A stretch of 64,000 nucleotides of DNA, from the NCBI GenBank assembly GCA_963698265.1, contig CAVOQC010000002.1, positions 481,543 through 545,542 of the forward strand. The letters are read 5' to 3'. Position numbers and translations under genes: made by a program. Under the pieces are notes generated by a model. The model saw nothing but the letters and a program-made list of their open reading frames with translations, was not told where the DNA came from and did no database searches. This document shows positions 29,231 to 37,424 of this stretch, piece by piece; position 1 is the stretch's first letter; every line of letters starts with the position of its first letter. The DNA is from FEB-7 sp963698265 (lineage in GTDB: Bacteria; Pseudomonadota; Gammaproteobacteria; Burkholderiales; Usitatibacteraceae).

Positions 29231-29791
29231 TCAGCGTTCCGGAGGACGGATCTCGCCGAAGCGCGGCAGGTAGACGCCGGACCTGCGGTCCTCGAAGAAG
29301 TGCACGAGCGTGCGGCGAACGCTCGCGAAGGCAAGTTCTTCCCACGGAATCTCGTCCTCGCGCACGAGCTTCACATCGAGGCTTTCGGTGCCGGGCGAAA
29401 AATCCAGGTCGAGGAGCTGCGCGCGGAAGATCACGTAGACCTGGCTGATGTGCGGCACGGAGAAGAGCGTGTAGAGCTGCTCGATCTCGATGCGCGCATT
29501 GGCCTCCTCCAGCGCTTCGCGCGCGGCACCTTCGGGTGCGGTCTCGGCGAGTTCCATGAAGCCCGCCGGCAGCGTCCACTTGCCCAGGCGCGGCTCGATG
29601 GCGCGGCGGCACAGCAGGATGCGCTCCTCCCACACCGGCACCGAGCCCACCACGATCTTCGGGTTCTGGTACTGGATGTGGGCGCAGGACGGGCACACGG
29701 CGCGCGCATGGGTATCGCCCGCCGGGACGTGGAAATCCACCTTGGCGCCGCAGGCGTTGCAGTGGTTGATGGGGACCGCGGCGCGGGTCAC
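29231..29791 (-). CDS. NUDIX hydrolase with N-terminal zinc ribbon
   Basis: About 186 residues. An N-terminal zinc ribbon (CNACG, then CPSCAHIQYQNPK) precedes a NUDIX domain with the box GFMELAETAPEGAAREALEE, which matches the consensus including REALEE. Such proteins hydrolyse nucleoside diphosphate derivatives (NADH pyrophosphatase-like, ADP-ribose or similar). No ATG fits ahead of the zinc ribbon, so the GTG at 29791 is chosen; it lacks a clear ribosome-binding site, making the first few residues uncertain. It is divergent from the beta-propeller gene. Confidence 0.85.
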   Translation of the reverse strand: MTRAAVPINHCNACGAKVDFHVPAGDTHARAVCPSCAHIQYQNPKIVVGSVPVWEERILLCRRAIEPRLGKWTLPAGFMELAETAPEGAAREALEEANARIEIEQLYTLFSVPHISQVYVIFRAQLLDLDFSPGTESLDVKLVREDEIPWEELAFASVRRTLVHFFEDRRSGVYLPRFGEIRPPER

Positions 29792-29843
29792 GGGAGCGCG
29801 CGGAATAGCGTCGACGCCATGGGCGGCATGGTACCATAAGCCT

Positions 29844-30815
29844 ATGAAAACTCTCGGGAAAACCATACTGCTCGCGGCACTGGCCGGCGCCGGCGCTGCC
29901 CTCGCGGCATTCGGTCCCGGCGAGAAGGTGATCGTGCTCAACTCCGGCGACGGCAGCATCTCCATCGTCGATCCGGTGACGCTCAAGGAAGAAAAGCGCG
30001 TGCCCGTGGGCAAGGAGCCGCACCACCTCATGGCCACGCCCGACGACCGCGAGCTTATCGTCGCCAACGCGGCGAGCAACGATCTCGTGTTCCTCGATCC
30101 GAAGACGGGCGAGATCCTGCGCCGCATCCCCGACATCAGCGACCCGTACCAGATCGGCTATTCGCCCGACCGGAAATGGTTCGTCTCCGCCTCCAACCGG
30201 CTCGATCGCGTGGACATCTACCACGCCGGCAGCTTCAAGCTCGCCAAGCGCCTGGCCCTTCCGAAGGTGCCCAGCCACATCGCTTTCAGCGCCGACAGCC
30301 GGCTCGCGTTCGTGACGCTGCAGGAATCGAACGAGATCGCCGCTATCGACCTGGAGCGCCACGAAGTCCTGTGGAAGCTCGCCACGGGCAAGCAGCCCGC
30401 CGGCATCTGGATGACGCCCGACGACCGCCACCTGCTGGTGGGGATCACCGGCGAGAGCCACCTCGAGATCTACGACTGGCGCGCGAGGAAGCTCGTGAAG
30501 CGCGTCGTGACCGGCCTGGGCGCGCACAACTTCGTCGCCCGCGGCGACGGGCGCCACGTGTACCTTTCCAACCGCATGGCCAACACCATCTCGATGCTGG
30601 ACCAGCAGACGCTCGAGGTGAAGGAGACCTTTGCCGTGCCCGGTGGCCCCGACTGCATGGAGATCACGAAGGACGGCAAGCAGCTCTGGACCACATCGCG
30701 CTGGATCCGGATGATCACCGTCATGGACCTGGAGACGAAGAAAGTCCTGCACCAGATCCCCGTGGGGAAATCGCCGCACGGGCTCTATTTCCGCTCCCAC
30801 GCGCCACGCCAATGA
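29844..30815 (+). CDS. Secreted YncE-like beta-propeller protein
   Basis: A 323-residue protein with a signal peptide (residues 1-22) and seven-bladed propeller repeats of the YncE/40-residue YVTN type, e.g. VIVLNSGDGSISIVDPVTL, ELIVANAASNDLVFLDPKTG, HVYLSNRMANTISMLDQQ. Function of such periplasmic propellers is generally ligand or protein binding; no catalytic site is visible. It heads a run of five overlapping genes with polysaccharide deacetylase, sterol desaturase, protease and rlmD. The next gene overlaps its stop as ATGA. Confidence 0.85.
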   Translation: MKTLGKTILLAALAGAGAALAAFGPGEKVIVLNSGDGSISIVDPVTLKEEKRVPVGKEPHHLMATPDDRELIVANAASNDLVFLDPKTGEILRRIPDISDPYQIGYSPDRKWFVSASNRLDRVDIYHAGSFKLAKRLALPKVPSHIAFSADSRLAFVTLQESNEIAAIDLERHEVLWKLATGKQPAGIWMTPDDRHLLVGITGESHLEIYDWRARKLVKRVVTGLGAHNFVARGDGRHVYLSNRMANTISMLDQQTLEVKETFAVPGGPDCMEITKDGKQLWTTSRWIRMITVMDLETKKVLHQIPVGKSPHGLYFRSHAPRQ

Positions 30816-31555
30816 AGATCCGATCGCTGCTGGCAAGTCTCGCCGTCGTGGCCGCGCCCGCGGGCGCCGAGCCCTGCGCGGGCACCGTCTACCTCACCTT
30901 CGACACCGGCCACATGGAGCCCGCCGAGGCCATCGCGGACATCCTCGACAAGCACGCGGTGAAGGCCACGTTCTTTCTCGGCAACGAGAAGACGAAGCGC
31001 GGCGACACCTCGCTCGACCCGTCCTGGGCCCCGTTCTGGAAGCGCCTCGCCGGGGCGGGCCACGCGTTCGGCTCGCACACCTGGCGCCACTGGTACTTCG
31101 CCGGCGACACGGCCGCGGGCAAGGTCCGCTACGCGAAGCCGGGCACCACGCAGGGCGAGATCCTCGACGAGCGGGCCCTGTGCGCGGAGCTGCGCAAGCC
31201 CGAGGAGGCCTTCCGCGCCATGACCGGCCGGGGCTTCGACGGCCTGTGGCGCGCGCCCGGCGGGCGCTACACGCCCATGTCCCTGGAATACGCGAAGCGC
31301 TGCGGCTACACCCACGCCGGATGGTCCACCGCGGGATTCAGCGGCGACGAGCTGCCTTCCGACCGCTTTCCGAGCGACAAGCTGATCGAGCGCCAGCTCC
31401 GCGACATCAAGGACGGTGACATCCTGATGTGGCACCTGGGGATCTGGTCGCGCCAGGACCCGCTCTGGCCCCATCTCGACCGGCTCATCGCGGGGCTCAA
31501 GGCGAAGGGCCTGTGCTTCGCGCGGCTGGCGGACGACAAGCGGTGGATGCGCTGA
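30812..31555 (+). CDS. Secreted polysaccharide deacetylase-family protein
   Basis: A 247-residue NodB-homology protein with a signal peptide (cleavage near VAAPAGAEP). The metal/base motif is TFDTGHME (TFDDG in most members, so the second Asp is replaced by Thr), and SHTWRHW supplies the HxxxH zinc ligands. WRAPGGRYT is the usual RxP block and GDILMWHLG the C-terminal His. It probably deacetylates peptidoglycan or an exopolysaccharide in the periplasm. Loss of the second Asp might alter metal binding; some active members have this change. Confidence 0.85.
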   Translation: MKIRSLLASLAVVAAPAGAEPCAGTVYLTFDTGHMEPAEAIADILDKHAVKATFFLGNEKTKRGDTSLDPSWAPFWKRLAGAGHAFGSHTWRHWYFAGDTAAGKVRYAKPGTTQGEILDERALCAELRKPEEAFRAMTGRGFDGLWRAPGGRYTPMSLEYAKRCGYTHAGWSTAGFSGDELPSDRFPSDKLIERQLRDIKDGDILMWHLGIWSRQDPLWPHLDRLIAGLKAKGLCFARLADDKRWMR

Positions 31556-32517
31556 TCGACGGCGCAACCGCCCTGGGCGGCGCGCTGGAAGCACTCTGGA
31601 CGGGGCTGCATGCCGCCGTGTTCGAGTCCATGGTGCAGCCGGTCGTCTTCCACTTCGGCATGGTCACCTGGCTCGAGGCGTCCTTCGATGCCACGGAGAT
31701 CTTCCTCATCGGCGCGCTCGAGATCGCCGTGCTCGCGGTGATTCTCGGCGCGCTGGAGAAGTGGCGCCCGGTCGAGGTCTGGTCCGACCGCGGCCCGGTG
31801 CGCGTGGACGTGGTCTACACGCTGCTCGTGCGCCTGGGCGTGCTGCCGCTGGCGATCTTCTTCCTGCTGCTGCCGGTGGTCGACGGCCTCGACGGGTGGC
31901 TGCGCATGCACGACTTCATCCCGCGCGGCCTCGAGGACGCCTTCCCGGCGCTCTTCGCGCACCCGTTCGCGTCCTTCCTGGCTTACCTCGTCCTGATCGA
32001 CCTGGCCCTGTACTGGCTGCATCGCGCGCAGCATGCGTTCGGCTTCTGGTGGGCGCTGCACGCCCTGCACCACAGCCAGCGCGAGATGACGTTCTGGACC
32101 GACGACCGCAACCACCTGCTCGACATGGTGCTCACGGACGCGGTGCTCGCGATCCTGGCCCTCCTCGTCGGCGTCGCCCCCGGCCAGTTCGTGGCGATCG
32201 TGGCGGTCACGCGCGCGGTGGAAAGCCTCTCACACGCGAACGTCCGGATGAACTTCGGGCGCCTGGGCGAGCGCCTGCTCGTGAGCCCCCGGTTCCACCG
32301 CATCCACCACGGGATCGGGCTGGGGCACGAAGGCGCCGCGCGGGGCTGCAATTTCGCCGTCCTGTTCCCGGTCTGGGACCACCTGTTCGGCACCGCGAAT
32401 GCGTTACGCGAGTTTCCCGCCACGGGCATTCGCGACCAGTTGCACGGGCGCGACTACGGCGAGGGTTTCTGGCGGCAGCAGTGGCTCGGGCTCAAGCGGA
32501 TGGCGGGGCGCGCATGA
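31543..32517 (+). CDS. Sterol desaturase/fatty acid hydroxylase-family membrane protein
   Basis: About 324 residues with four or five membrane segments and the di-iron histidine clusters HRAQH, HALHHS and RIHHG characteristic of the fatty acid hydroxylase superfamily. The substrate is probably a membrane lipid; bacterial members include hydroxylases and desaturases of unknown specificity. The GTG at 31543 is chosen as start, overlapping the deacetylase gene by 13 nt; an ATG at 31630 is the alternative and would keep all motifs. The stop overlaps the protease start (ATGA). Confidence 0.85.
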   Translation: MDALIDGATALGGALEALWTGLHAAVFESMVQPVVFHFGMVTWLEASFDATEIFLIGALEIAVLAVILGALEKWRPVEVWSDRGPVRVDVVYTLLVRLGVLPLAIFFLLLPVVDGLDGWLRMHDFIPRGLEDAFPALFAHPFASFLAYLVLIDLALYWLHRAQHAFGFWWALHALHHSQREMTFWTDDRNHLLDMVLTDAVLAILALLVGVAPGQFVAIVAVTRAVESLSHANVRMNFGRLGERLLVSPRFHRIHHGIGLGHEGAARGCNFAVLFPVWDHLFGTANALREFPATGIRDQLHGRDYGEGFWRQQWLGLKRMAGRA

Positions 32518-34910
32518 GGGCGGCCCGGGGCTTCGCGCTGGCGTTCCTCGCGGGCCCGGTGCTCGCCGCCGCCTCGTCCATGCCGGGACGCGAGAGGGTT
32601 GCGCCGCAAGCACCCGTCGTCGCGCTTCGGGTGGAAGCGGCGAGCGTGGCTTTTCGCTGGGACGAGCCGATGTTGGCGAAATCGGCGCCCACGCCCGACG
32701 AAAGGCGCACGCGCGTGGGCTTCGTGCGCGCCTCGCCGAAGGATTTCGGCGAGCCCGGCTGGCAGGCGGCCGATGGCGGCTTCGTCGCGCGATTCGACGT
32801 GGCATCGGCCGGCGCGGAGGGCCTGCGCGCGCGCCTGGACCTTGCCGGGATGGACGAACTGGAAGTGCGCGTGCGCGACGCGAGCGGCCGCGTGGAATCC
32901 ATGGCCGTGCCCGTGGGTGCCAGCGTGGCCTGGGGGCCGTGGACGGAAGGCGCAGGGCAGGCGGTCGAGGTGTTCTCGCGCGGCCGTCCCGCGCCGGGCG
33001 CGCTGCGCCTCGGCGCGGTGGTGCACTTCGACCGGCCCCTGGACGCCAAGGCGGCGGGCGCCTGCACGATCGACACGCCGTGCAGCACGGGCAACCCCGC
33101 GCTCGACGCGGCAATGGCGGAGCGCAAGAAGGCGGTCGCGCGCATCACCTTCGTCGAAGGCTCGCAGGCCTTCGCCTGCACGGGAACGCTCCTGAACAGC
33201 GAGAGGTTTCCCGTGCCGTTCTTCCTCACCGCCAACCACTGCGTGGGCCGCGCGACGGTGGCGGCGAGTGTCACGAGCTTCTGGTTCTACGAGGCCACGG
33301 GCTGCGGCTCGGGCGCGACGAGCCCGGACTTCCGGCAGGTAGCCGGCGGCATGCGGGTCGAGTTCGCCGACCCGAACACGGACCACACGCTGCTCGTGAT
33401 GAACGCGGCGCCGCCTTCAGGCGCCACCTATTCCGCCTGGAACGCGTCGCGGCTCGTGAACGGCGAATCGGTGGTGAGCCTTTCGCACCCGGCGGGCGAC
33501 GTGTCCAAGTGGGCGCAGGCCTCGGTGGTGGGGACGACGCGCTTTGCGGACTGGGAGCAGTCCATCTGGCTCACGACGTTTTCCCGCGGCATCGTGCAGG
33601 GGGGCTCGAGCGGCTCCGGCCTCTTCACGCTCGGCGGCGGCGGCCTGCAATTGCGCGCGGTCCTCTCGGCGACGTCCGTGGGCCCCAACGGCGCGCTGTC
33701 CTGCACGAGCCTCGACCAGTACGGGATCTACAACCGCTTCGATGTCTTCCAGCCGCAGGTCGCGCGCCGCTTGATGGCGAACCCGCCGCCGGTCGCAGAC
33801 GACCACGGCGACCGCCCCGCGGAGGCCACGCCGATCGCGCTGGGCGCCGCGGAAGTCTTCGTCGCGGGTCGCATCGACTATGCGGGCGACGTGGACGTCT
33901 TCCGCTTCGACCTCGCCGCACCGGGCACGGTAATCGCGAGGGCCCAGGGCGGGCTGGACACCGTGGGCGTGCTGCTCGACGCCCAGGGAGAGCGGCTCGA
34001 CTCGAACGACGACGCGCAGACGGGCGCGACCGACTTCGGCCTCACGAAGACCCTGGGCGCGGGAACCTACTACCTCGCCGTGTCGCGCTGGGAGTCGGCC
34101 GGCACGGGGGCGTACACGCTGGCGCTTTCGGTCTCGCCGGTGAGCGTGAACTACACCGACCTGTGGTGGAACGCCGCCGAATCGGGCTGGGGCATCAACC
34201 TGAACCACCAGGGGCAGATCGTCTTCGCCACGCTCTTCACCTATGGCGCGGACGGCGCGCCGGACTGGTTCGTGATGTCCAACGGCGCCCGCCAGCCCGA
34301 CGGCAGCTTCCGCGGCGAGCTCTACCGCGCGCGCGGCCCCGTGTTCAACGCGAACCCCTGGAGCCCGATCTCGCTCACGCCGGTGGGCACGATGCAGCTT
34401 CGGTTCCCGTCCGCGGAAACGGGCACGCTCACCTACACCGTGGACGGCGTCGCGGTGGTGAAGCAGATCGAGCGCCAGCGCTTCTCCACGGGCACGACCT
34501 GCTCGTGGTCCGCCTTCGACCGCAGTTACGCCAGCAACTACCAGGACCTGTGGTGGAACCCGACCGAATCGGGCTGGGGCGTGAACTTCGCGCACCAGGG
34601 CGACATCCTCTTCGCCACGCTCTTCACCTACGGCGCGGACGGGCGCGGCCAGTGGTTCGTGATGTCGCGCGGCGACCGAACGCCGGGCACGCGGACCTTC
34701 CGGGGAACGCTCTACCGGACCTCAGGGCCGCCGTTCGACGCGAACCCGTGGCGGCCGATCGCCCTCTCGCCGGTCGGCACGATGTCGGTGGCCTTCACGG
34801 GCGGGAACGCAGCGACGCTCACCTACACCGTGGATGGCGTGAGCGTAAGCAAGGCGATCGCGAGGCAGGTCTTCGGCGTCCCCGCGACGCTTTGCGAAGC
34901 CGATGACTGA
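32514..34910 (+). CDS. Secreted trypsin-like serine protease with tandem C-terminal repeat domains
   Basis: A 798-residue exported protein (signal peptide ending GPVLAA). The chymotrypsin-fold triad is visible: His242 in TANHCVG, Asp290 in NTDHTLLVMN and Ser366 in QGGSSGSGLF, as in lysyl endopeptidase-like enzymes. A bacterial pre-peptidase C-terminal domain follows (residues 440-540: GDVDVFRFDL, GTYYLAVSRW). Then come two copies, 129 residues apart, of a Trp-rich domain starting near 546 and 675 (DLWWNAAESGWGINLNHQG / DLWWNPTESGWGVNFAHQG). Role: extracellular protein breakdown, with the repeats perhaps binding surface or substrate. It overlaps genes on both sides. Confidence 0.9.
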   Translation: MRAARGFALAFLAGPVLAAASSMPGRERVAPQAPVVALRVEAASVAFRWDEPMLAKSAPTPDERRTRVGFVRASPKDFGEPGWQAADGGFVARFDVASAGAEGLRARLDLAGMDELEVRVRDASGRVESMAVPVGASVAWGPWTEGAGQAVEVFSRGRPAPGALRLGAVVHFDRPLDAKAAGACTIDTPCSTGNPALDAAMAERKKAVARITFVEGSQAFACTGTLLNSERFPVPFFLTANHCVGRATVAASVTSFWFYEATGCGSGATSPDFRQVAGGMRVEFADPNTDHTLLVMNAAPPSGATYSAWNASRLVNGESVVSLSHPAGDVSKWAQASVVGTTRFADWEQSIWLTTFSRGIVQGGSSGSGLFTLGGGGLQLRAVLSATSVGPNGALSCTSLDQYGIYNRFDVFQPQVARRLMANPPPVADDHGDRPAEATPIALGAAEVFVAGRIDYAGDVDVFRFDLAAPGTVIARAQGGLDTVGVLLDAQGERLDSNDDAQTGATDFGLTKTLGAGTYYLAVSRWESAGTGAYTLALSVSPVSVNYTDLWWNAAESGWGINLNHQGQIVFATLFTYGADGAPDWFVMSNGARQPDGSFRGELYRARGPVFNANPWSPISLTPVGTMQLRFPSAETGTLTYTVDGVAVVKQIERQRFSTGTTCSWSAFDRSYASNYQDLWWNPTESGWGVNFAHQGDILFATLFTYGADGRGQWFVMSRGDRTPGTRTFRGTLYRTSGPPFDANPWRPIALSPVGTMSVAFTGGNAATLTYTVDGVSVSKAIARQVFGVPATLCEADD

Positions 34911-36228
34911 GGCCCCGCGCAAGGCCTCCACGGGCATCGCCACCATCGAATCGATCGACCACGAGGGCATCGGTGTGGCCCACGTGGACGGCAAGGTCAT
35001 CTTCATCGAGGGCGGCATCACCGGCGAGCGGGTGGCGTTCGCGCGGCGCCGCAGCCGCGGCAACTTTGACCTGGGCACCGTGACCGAGGTGCTGGTGGAA
35101 TCGAGCCAGCGCGTGCGGCCGCGCTGCGCGTACTTCGGCACCTGCGGCGGATGCGCCATGCAGCACGTCGACGCGGCCGCGCAGGTGGCGGCCAAGCAGC
35201 GCGTGCTGGAAGACAACCTCGCGCGCATCGGCAAGGTCTCGCCGGAGACGATCCTGCCGCCCATCCACGGGCCCGCGTGGGGCTACCGCCAGCGGGCGCG
35301 CATCGGGGTGCACTACGTCGCGAAGAAGGGCGGCGTGCTGGTGGGCTTCCACGAGCGCAAGTCGAGCTTCGTGGCCGATGTGCGCTCCTGCGAGGTGCTG
35401 CCGCCGGCGGTCTCCGCTCTCATCGTGCCGCTGCGGGAGATGTTCACGACGCTCGCACTGCGCGAGCGCATGCCGCAGGTGGAGCTGGCCGTGGGCGAGG
35501 CGGTCACCATCCTCGTGCTGCGCAACCTCGATCCCGTGGGCGAGGAGGACTGCGCGAAGCTGCGCGCCTTCGCCGACCGGCACGGGATCCAGTGGTGGTT
35601 CCAGCCGAAGGGGCCGGATACCGCGTATCCGTTCTACCCGGAGAATTCGCCGGCGCTCGACTACCGGCTGCCTGAATTCGGGCTCACCGTCTCCTTCCGG
35701 CCCACGGAGTTCACGCAGGTGAACGCGGCGGTCAACCGCACGCTGGTCAAGCGCGCGGTGGATCTCCTCGACCCGCGCCCGGGAGAGCGGGTGGGCGACC
35801 TCTTCTGCGGGCTGGGGAACTTCACCCTCGCCATCGCCTCGCGCGGCGCCACGGCCGTGGGCATGGAAGGCGCCGCTTCGCTGGTCGCGCGGGGCGAGGA
35901 AAACGCGCGGGCCAACGGGCTCGAGGGGCTCGCGAGCTTCATCGCCTTCGACCTCTACGCCGATGCGCCGGGTGCACTCGCGCGGCTGGGGCCGGTCGAC
36001 CGGCTCCTCATCGACCCGCCCCGCGACGGCGCGATGGAGATCTGCAAGTCGCTGCCCGAAGCCGGCGCGCCCTCGCGCATCGTCTACGTGGCCTGCAGCC
36101 CGTCGACGCTGGCCCGCGATGCGGGCGTGCTCGTGAACGTGAAGGGCTACCGCCTGCTGGCTGCCGGCGTGGTCAACATGTTCCCGCACACCGGGCACGT
36201 GGAGAGCATCGCGGTCTTTTCGCGCTGA
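34903..36228 (+). CDS. rlmD: 23S rRNA (uracil-1939 C5)-methyltransferase
   Basis: A 441-residue SAM-dependent RNA m5U methyltransferase. An N-terminal TRAM domain (GIGVAHVDGKVIFIEGGI) is followed by the Fe4S4 cysteines (C-AYFGTCGGC and C in VRSCEVL), the SAM motif VGDLFCGLGNFTLAIA, the LLIDPPRDG motif and the nucleophile Cys in VYVACSPSTLARD. This order and length are those of RlmD. The gene overlaps the protease gene end by 8 nt, which is probably just compaction. A bidirectional hairpin terminator follows. Confidence 0.95.
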   Translation: MTEAPRKASTGIATIESIDHEGIGVAHVDGKVIFIEGGITGERVAFARRRSRGNFDLGTVTEVLVESSQRVRPRCAYFGTCGGCAMQHVDAAAQVAAKQRVLEDNLARIGKVSPETILPPIHGPAWGYRQRARIGVHYVAKKGGVLVGFHERKSSFVADVRSCEVLPPAVSALIVPLREMFTTLALRERMPQVELAVGEAVTILVLRNLDPVGEEDCAKLRAFADRHGIQWWFQPKGPDTAYPFYPENSPALDYRLPEFGLTVSFRPTEFTQVNAAVNRTLVKRAVDLLDPRPGERVGDLFCGLGNFTLAIASRGATAVGMEGAASLVARGEENARANGLEGLASFIAFDLYADAPGALARLGPVDRLLIDPPRDGAMEICKSLPEAGAPSRIVYVACSPSTLARDAGVLVNVKGYRLLAAGVVNMFPHTGHVESIAVFSR

Positions 36229-36258
36229 TCCCCGCTGCCTGCGCTGCCGGAAAGGAAG

Positions 36259-36280
36259 AAGGGCGGCCGAGGCCGCCCTT
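36259..36280. terminator. Bidirectional terminator between rlmD and the YccA-like gene
   Basis: A 10-bp perfect G+C-rich stem (AAGGGCGGCC / GGCCGCCCTT) with a 2-nt central gap, between two convergent genes. On the minus strand it is followed by a pyrimidine/T-rich stretch; on the plus strand there is no clear T-run. Confidence 0.75.
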
Positions 36281-36303
36281 CGGGGTGAAGCTGAAGCGAT
36301 GCC

Positions 36304-36999
36304 CTATTCGCGATCGCCGCCGAAGATGCCCAGGAGCGCCAGCAGGTTCGCGAAGATGTTGTAGATGCTCAGGTACACCGCGAGCGTGGCCGAGATGTAG
36401 TTCGTCTCGCCGCCCGTCATGATCCGGTTCAGGTCGTAGAGCAGGAAGGCGGAGAAGATCCCCACGGCGATCACCGAGATCGCGATCATGAGCGCCGGCA
36501 GCTGCAGGAAGATGTTCGCGAAGGCCGCCACCAGCAGCATGATCAGGCCGATGAAGAGGACCTTGCCCATGCCCGAGAGGTCGCGCTTCGTGGACGCGGC
36601 GAAGGACGCCATGACCGCGAAGATCACCGCGGTGCCGCCGCCGGCCAGGCCGATGAGGCTCGCGCCGTTGCGGAAACCCAGCACGACGCCGAGCATGCGC
36701 GAGAGCATGAGGCCCATGAAGAACGTGAAGCCCAGGAGGAGTGCGACGCCCCAGCCGCTGTTCTTCGTCTTCTCGATGGCGAACATGAAGCCGAAGGCGA
36801 TCGCGAGGAAGGCGATGAAGCCGATGCCCGGGCTGCCCTGGAAGAAGGCGAATTTCATCTGTACGCCGATCCAGGCGCCGAGCACGGTCGGGACCATGGA
36901 GAGGGCGAGCAGCGCATAGGTGTTGCGCAAAACCCGGTTCTGCGCGAGACCGAAGGTCTGCGAGCGGGTGGCGGGAGTCATCATCGGGGCTTGTTGCAT
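36304..36999 (-). CDS. Bax inhibitor-1/YccA-family inner-membrane protein
   Basis: A 231-residue protein with seven hydrophobic segments and the BI-1 family end (YLSIYNIFANLLALLGI with a final Asp/Glu-containing tail GGDRE). In E. coli YccA modulates the membrane protease FtsH, and family members can form pH-sensitive Ca channels. The ATG at 36999 has GGAGCC at correct spacing. The first 25 residues are a hydrophilic N-terminus. Upstream lies a candidate promoter, some of it resembling the heat-shock type. Confidence 0.92.
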   Translation of the reverse strand: MQQAPMMTPATRSQTFGLAQNRVLRNTYALLALSMVPTVLGAWIGVQMKFAFFQGSPGIGFIAFLAIAFGFMFAIEKTKNSGWGVALLLGFTFFMGLMLSRMLGVVLGFRNGASLIGLAGGGTAVIFAVMASFAASTKRDLSGMGKVLFIGLIMLLVAAFANIFLQLPALMIAISVIAVGIFSAFLLYDLNRIMTGGETNYISATLAVYLSIYNIFANLLALLGIFGGDRE

Positions 37000-37053
37000 G
37001 GTGTTGGCTCCAGTCGTTTTCGGTTTCTGGGTCGTTCGTGACGCGAGGGTTAG

Positions 37054-37080
37054 AGTGAGGGCTCGCGCGGAAGTTTCAAG
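37054..37080 (-). promoter_or_regulatory. Candidate heat-shock-like promoter of the YccA-like gene
   Basis: On the minus strand CTTGAAA is followed after 12 nt by CCCTCACT, which resembles the sigma-32 pattern CTTGAAA-N11 to 16-CCCCATNT; a weaker sigma-70 reading (TTGAAA-N18-CTCTAA) is also possible. It lies about 55-80 nt upstream of the ATG. Pattern match only. Confidence 0.3.
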
Positions 37081-37127
37081 GCCGCGCCCATTGTATGCGG
37101 CAACGGCTCCGGCGGGGTGGGCCGCCA

Positions 37128-37157
37128 TTGGACGGAAAAAAATCCATTTGTTACAAT
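37128..37157 (+). promoter_or_regulatory. Sigma-70 promoter ahead of the tRNA-Ser region
   Basis: TTGGAC, 18 nt, TACAAT. Transcription would begin around 37164, directly before the broken tRNA-Ser copy and in line with the intact tRNA-Ser downstream. No other promoter was seen between the two, so one transcript probably carries both. Confidence 0.6.
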
Positions 37158-37170
37158 GAGTTAGTGACAC

Positions 37171-37272
37171 GGAAGGTTGGCCGAGCGGTTTAAGGCACCG
37201 GTCTTGACGCTCGCGCGCTTTCCGCGAGCGGGGGCGCACTGACCTTCAGGTCATGGGCGCACCAAAACCGGC
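37171..37272 (+). pseudogene. Broken tRNA-Ser: 5' half with a 57-nt structured insertion in the anticodon loop
   Basis: Positions 37171-37207 match the first 37 nt of the intact tRNA-Ser(UGA) at 36 of 37 bases, up to and including the anticodon. A 57-nt insertion (37208-37264) follows, then AAACCGGC (37265-37272), the rest of the anticodon loop and stem. Beyond that there is no variable arm, T-arm (no TTCGA) or acceptor 3' strand, so it cannot be a normal tRNA. The insertion can fold into an 8-bp stem (CGCTCGCG/CGCGAGCG, 7-nt loop) and a TGACC/GGTCA hairpin. Its ACCTTC (37242-37247) is exactly complementary to the acceptor strand GAAGGT of this copy. Confidence 0.75.
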
Positions 37273-37310
37273 CACCGAGGACCGACTTTCAGAGAGCTTC
37301 AATTTGCATC

Positions 37311-37400
37311 GGAGGGTTGGCCGAGCGGTTTAAGGCACCGGTCTTGAAAACCGGCAACGGGGCAACCCGTTCGTGAGTTCGAATCTCACACCCTCCGCCA
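37311..37400 (+). tRNA. tRNA-Ser (anticodon UGA)
   Basis: A complete 90-nt class II tRNA with encoded CCA. Acceptor GGAGGGT/ACCCTCC, D-arm GCCG..., anticodon stem CCGGT/ACCGG with loop CTTGAAA (anticodon TGA), a long variable arm (AACGGGGCAACCCGTT, self-pairing) and T-loop TTCGAAT with GTGAG/CTCAC stem. The discriminator base is G, as in serine tRNAs. A damaged copy of its 5' half lies 140 bp upstream. Confidence 0.96.
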
Positions 37401-37424
37401 TCGATTCCCCGGCGCCCGCGCCGC

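Noticed and set aside
37208..37264. Insertion in the tRNA-Ser anticodon loop considered as a self-splicing group I intron
   Set aside because: At 57 nt it is far too short for a group I core, and the 3' exon (variable arm, T-arm, acceptor) is missing, so splicing would not give a tRNA.
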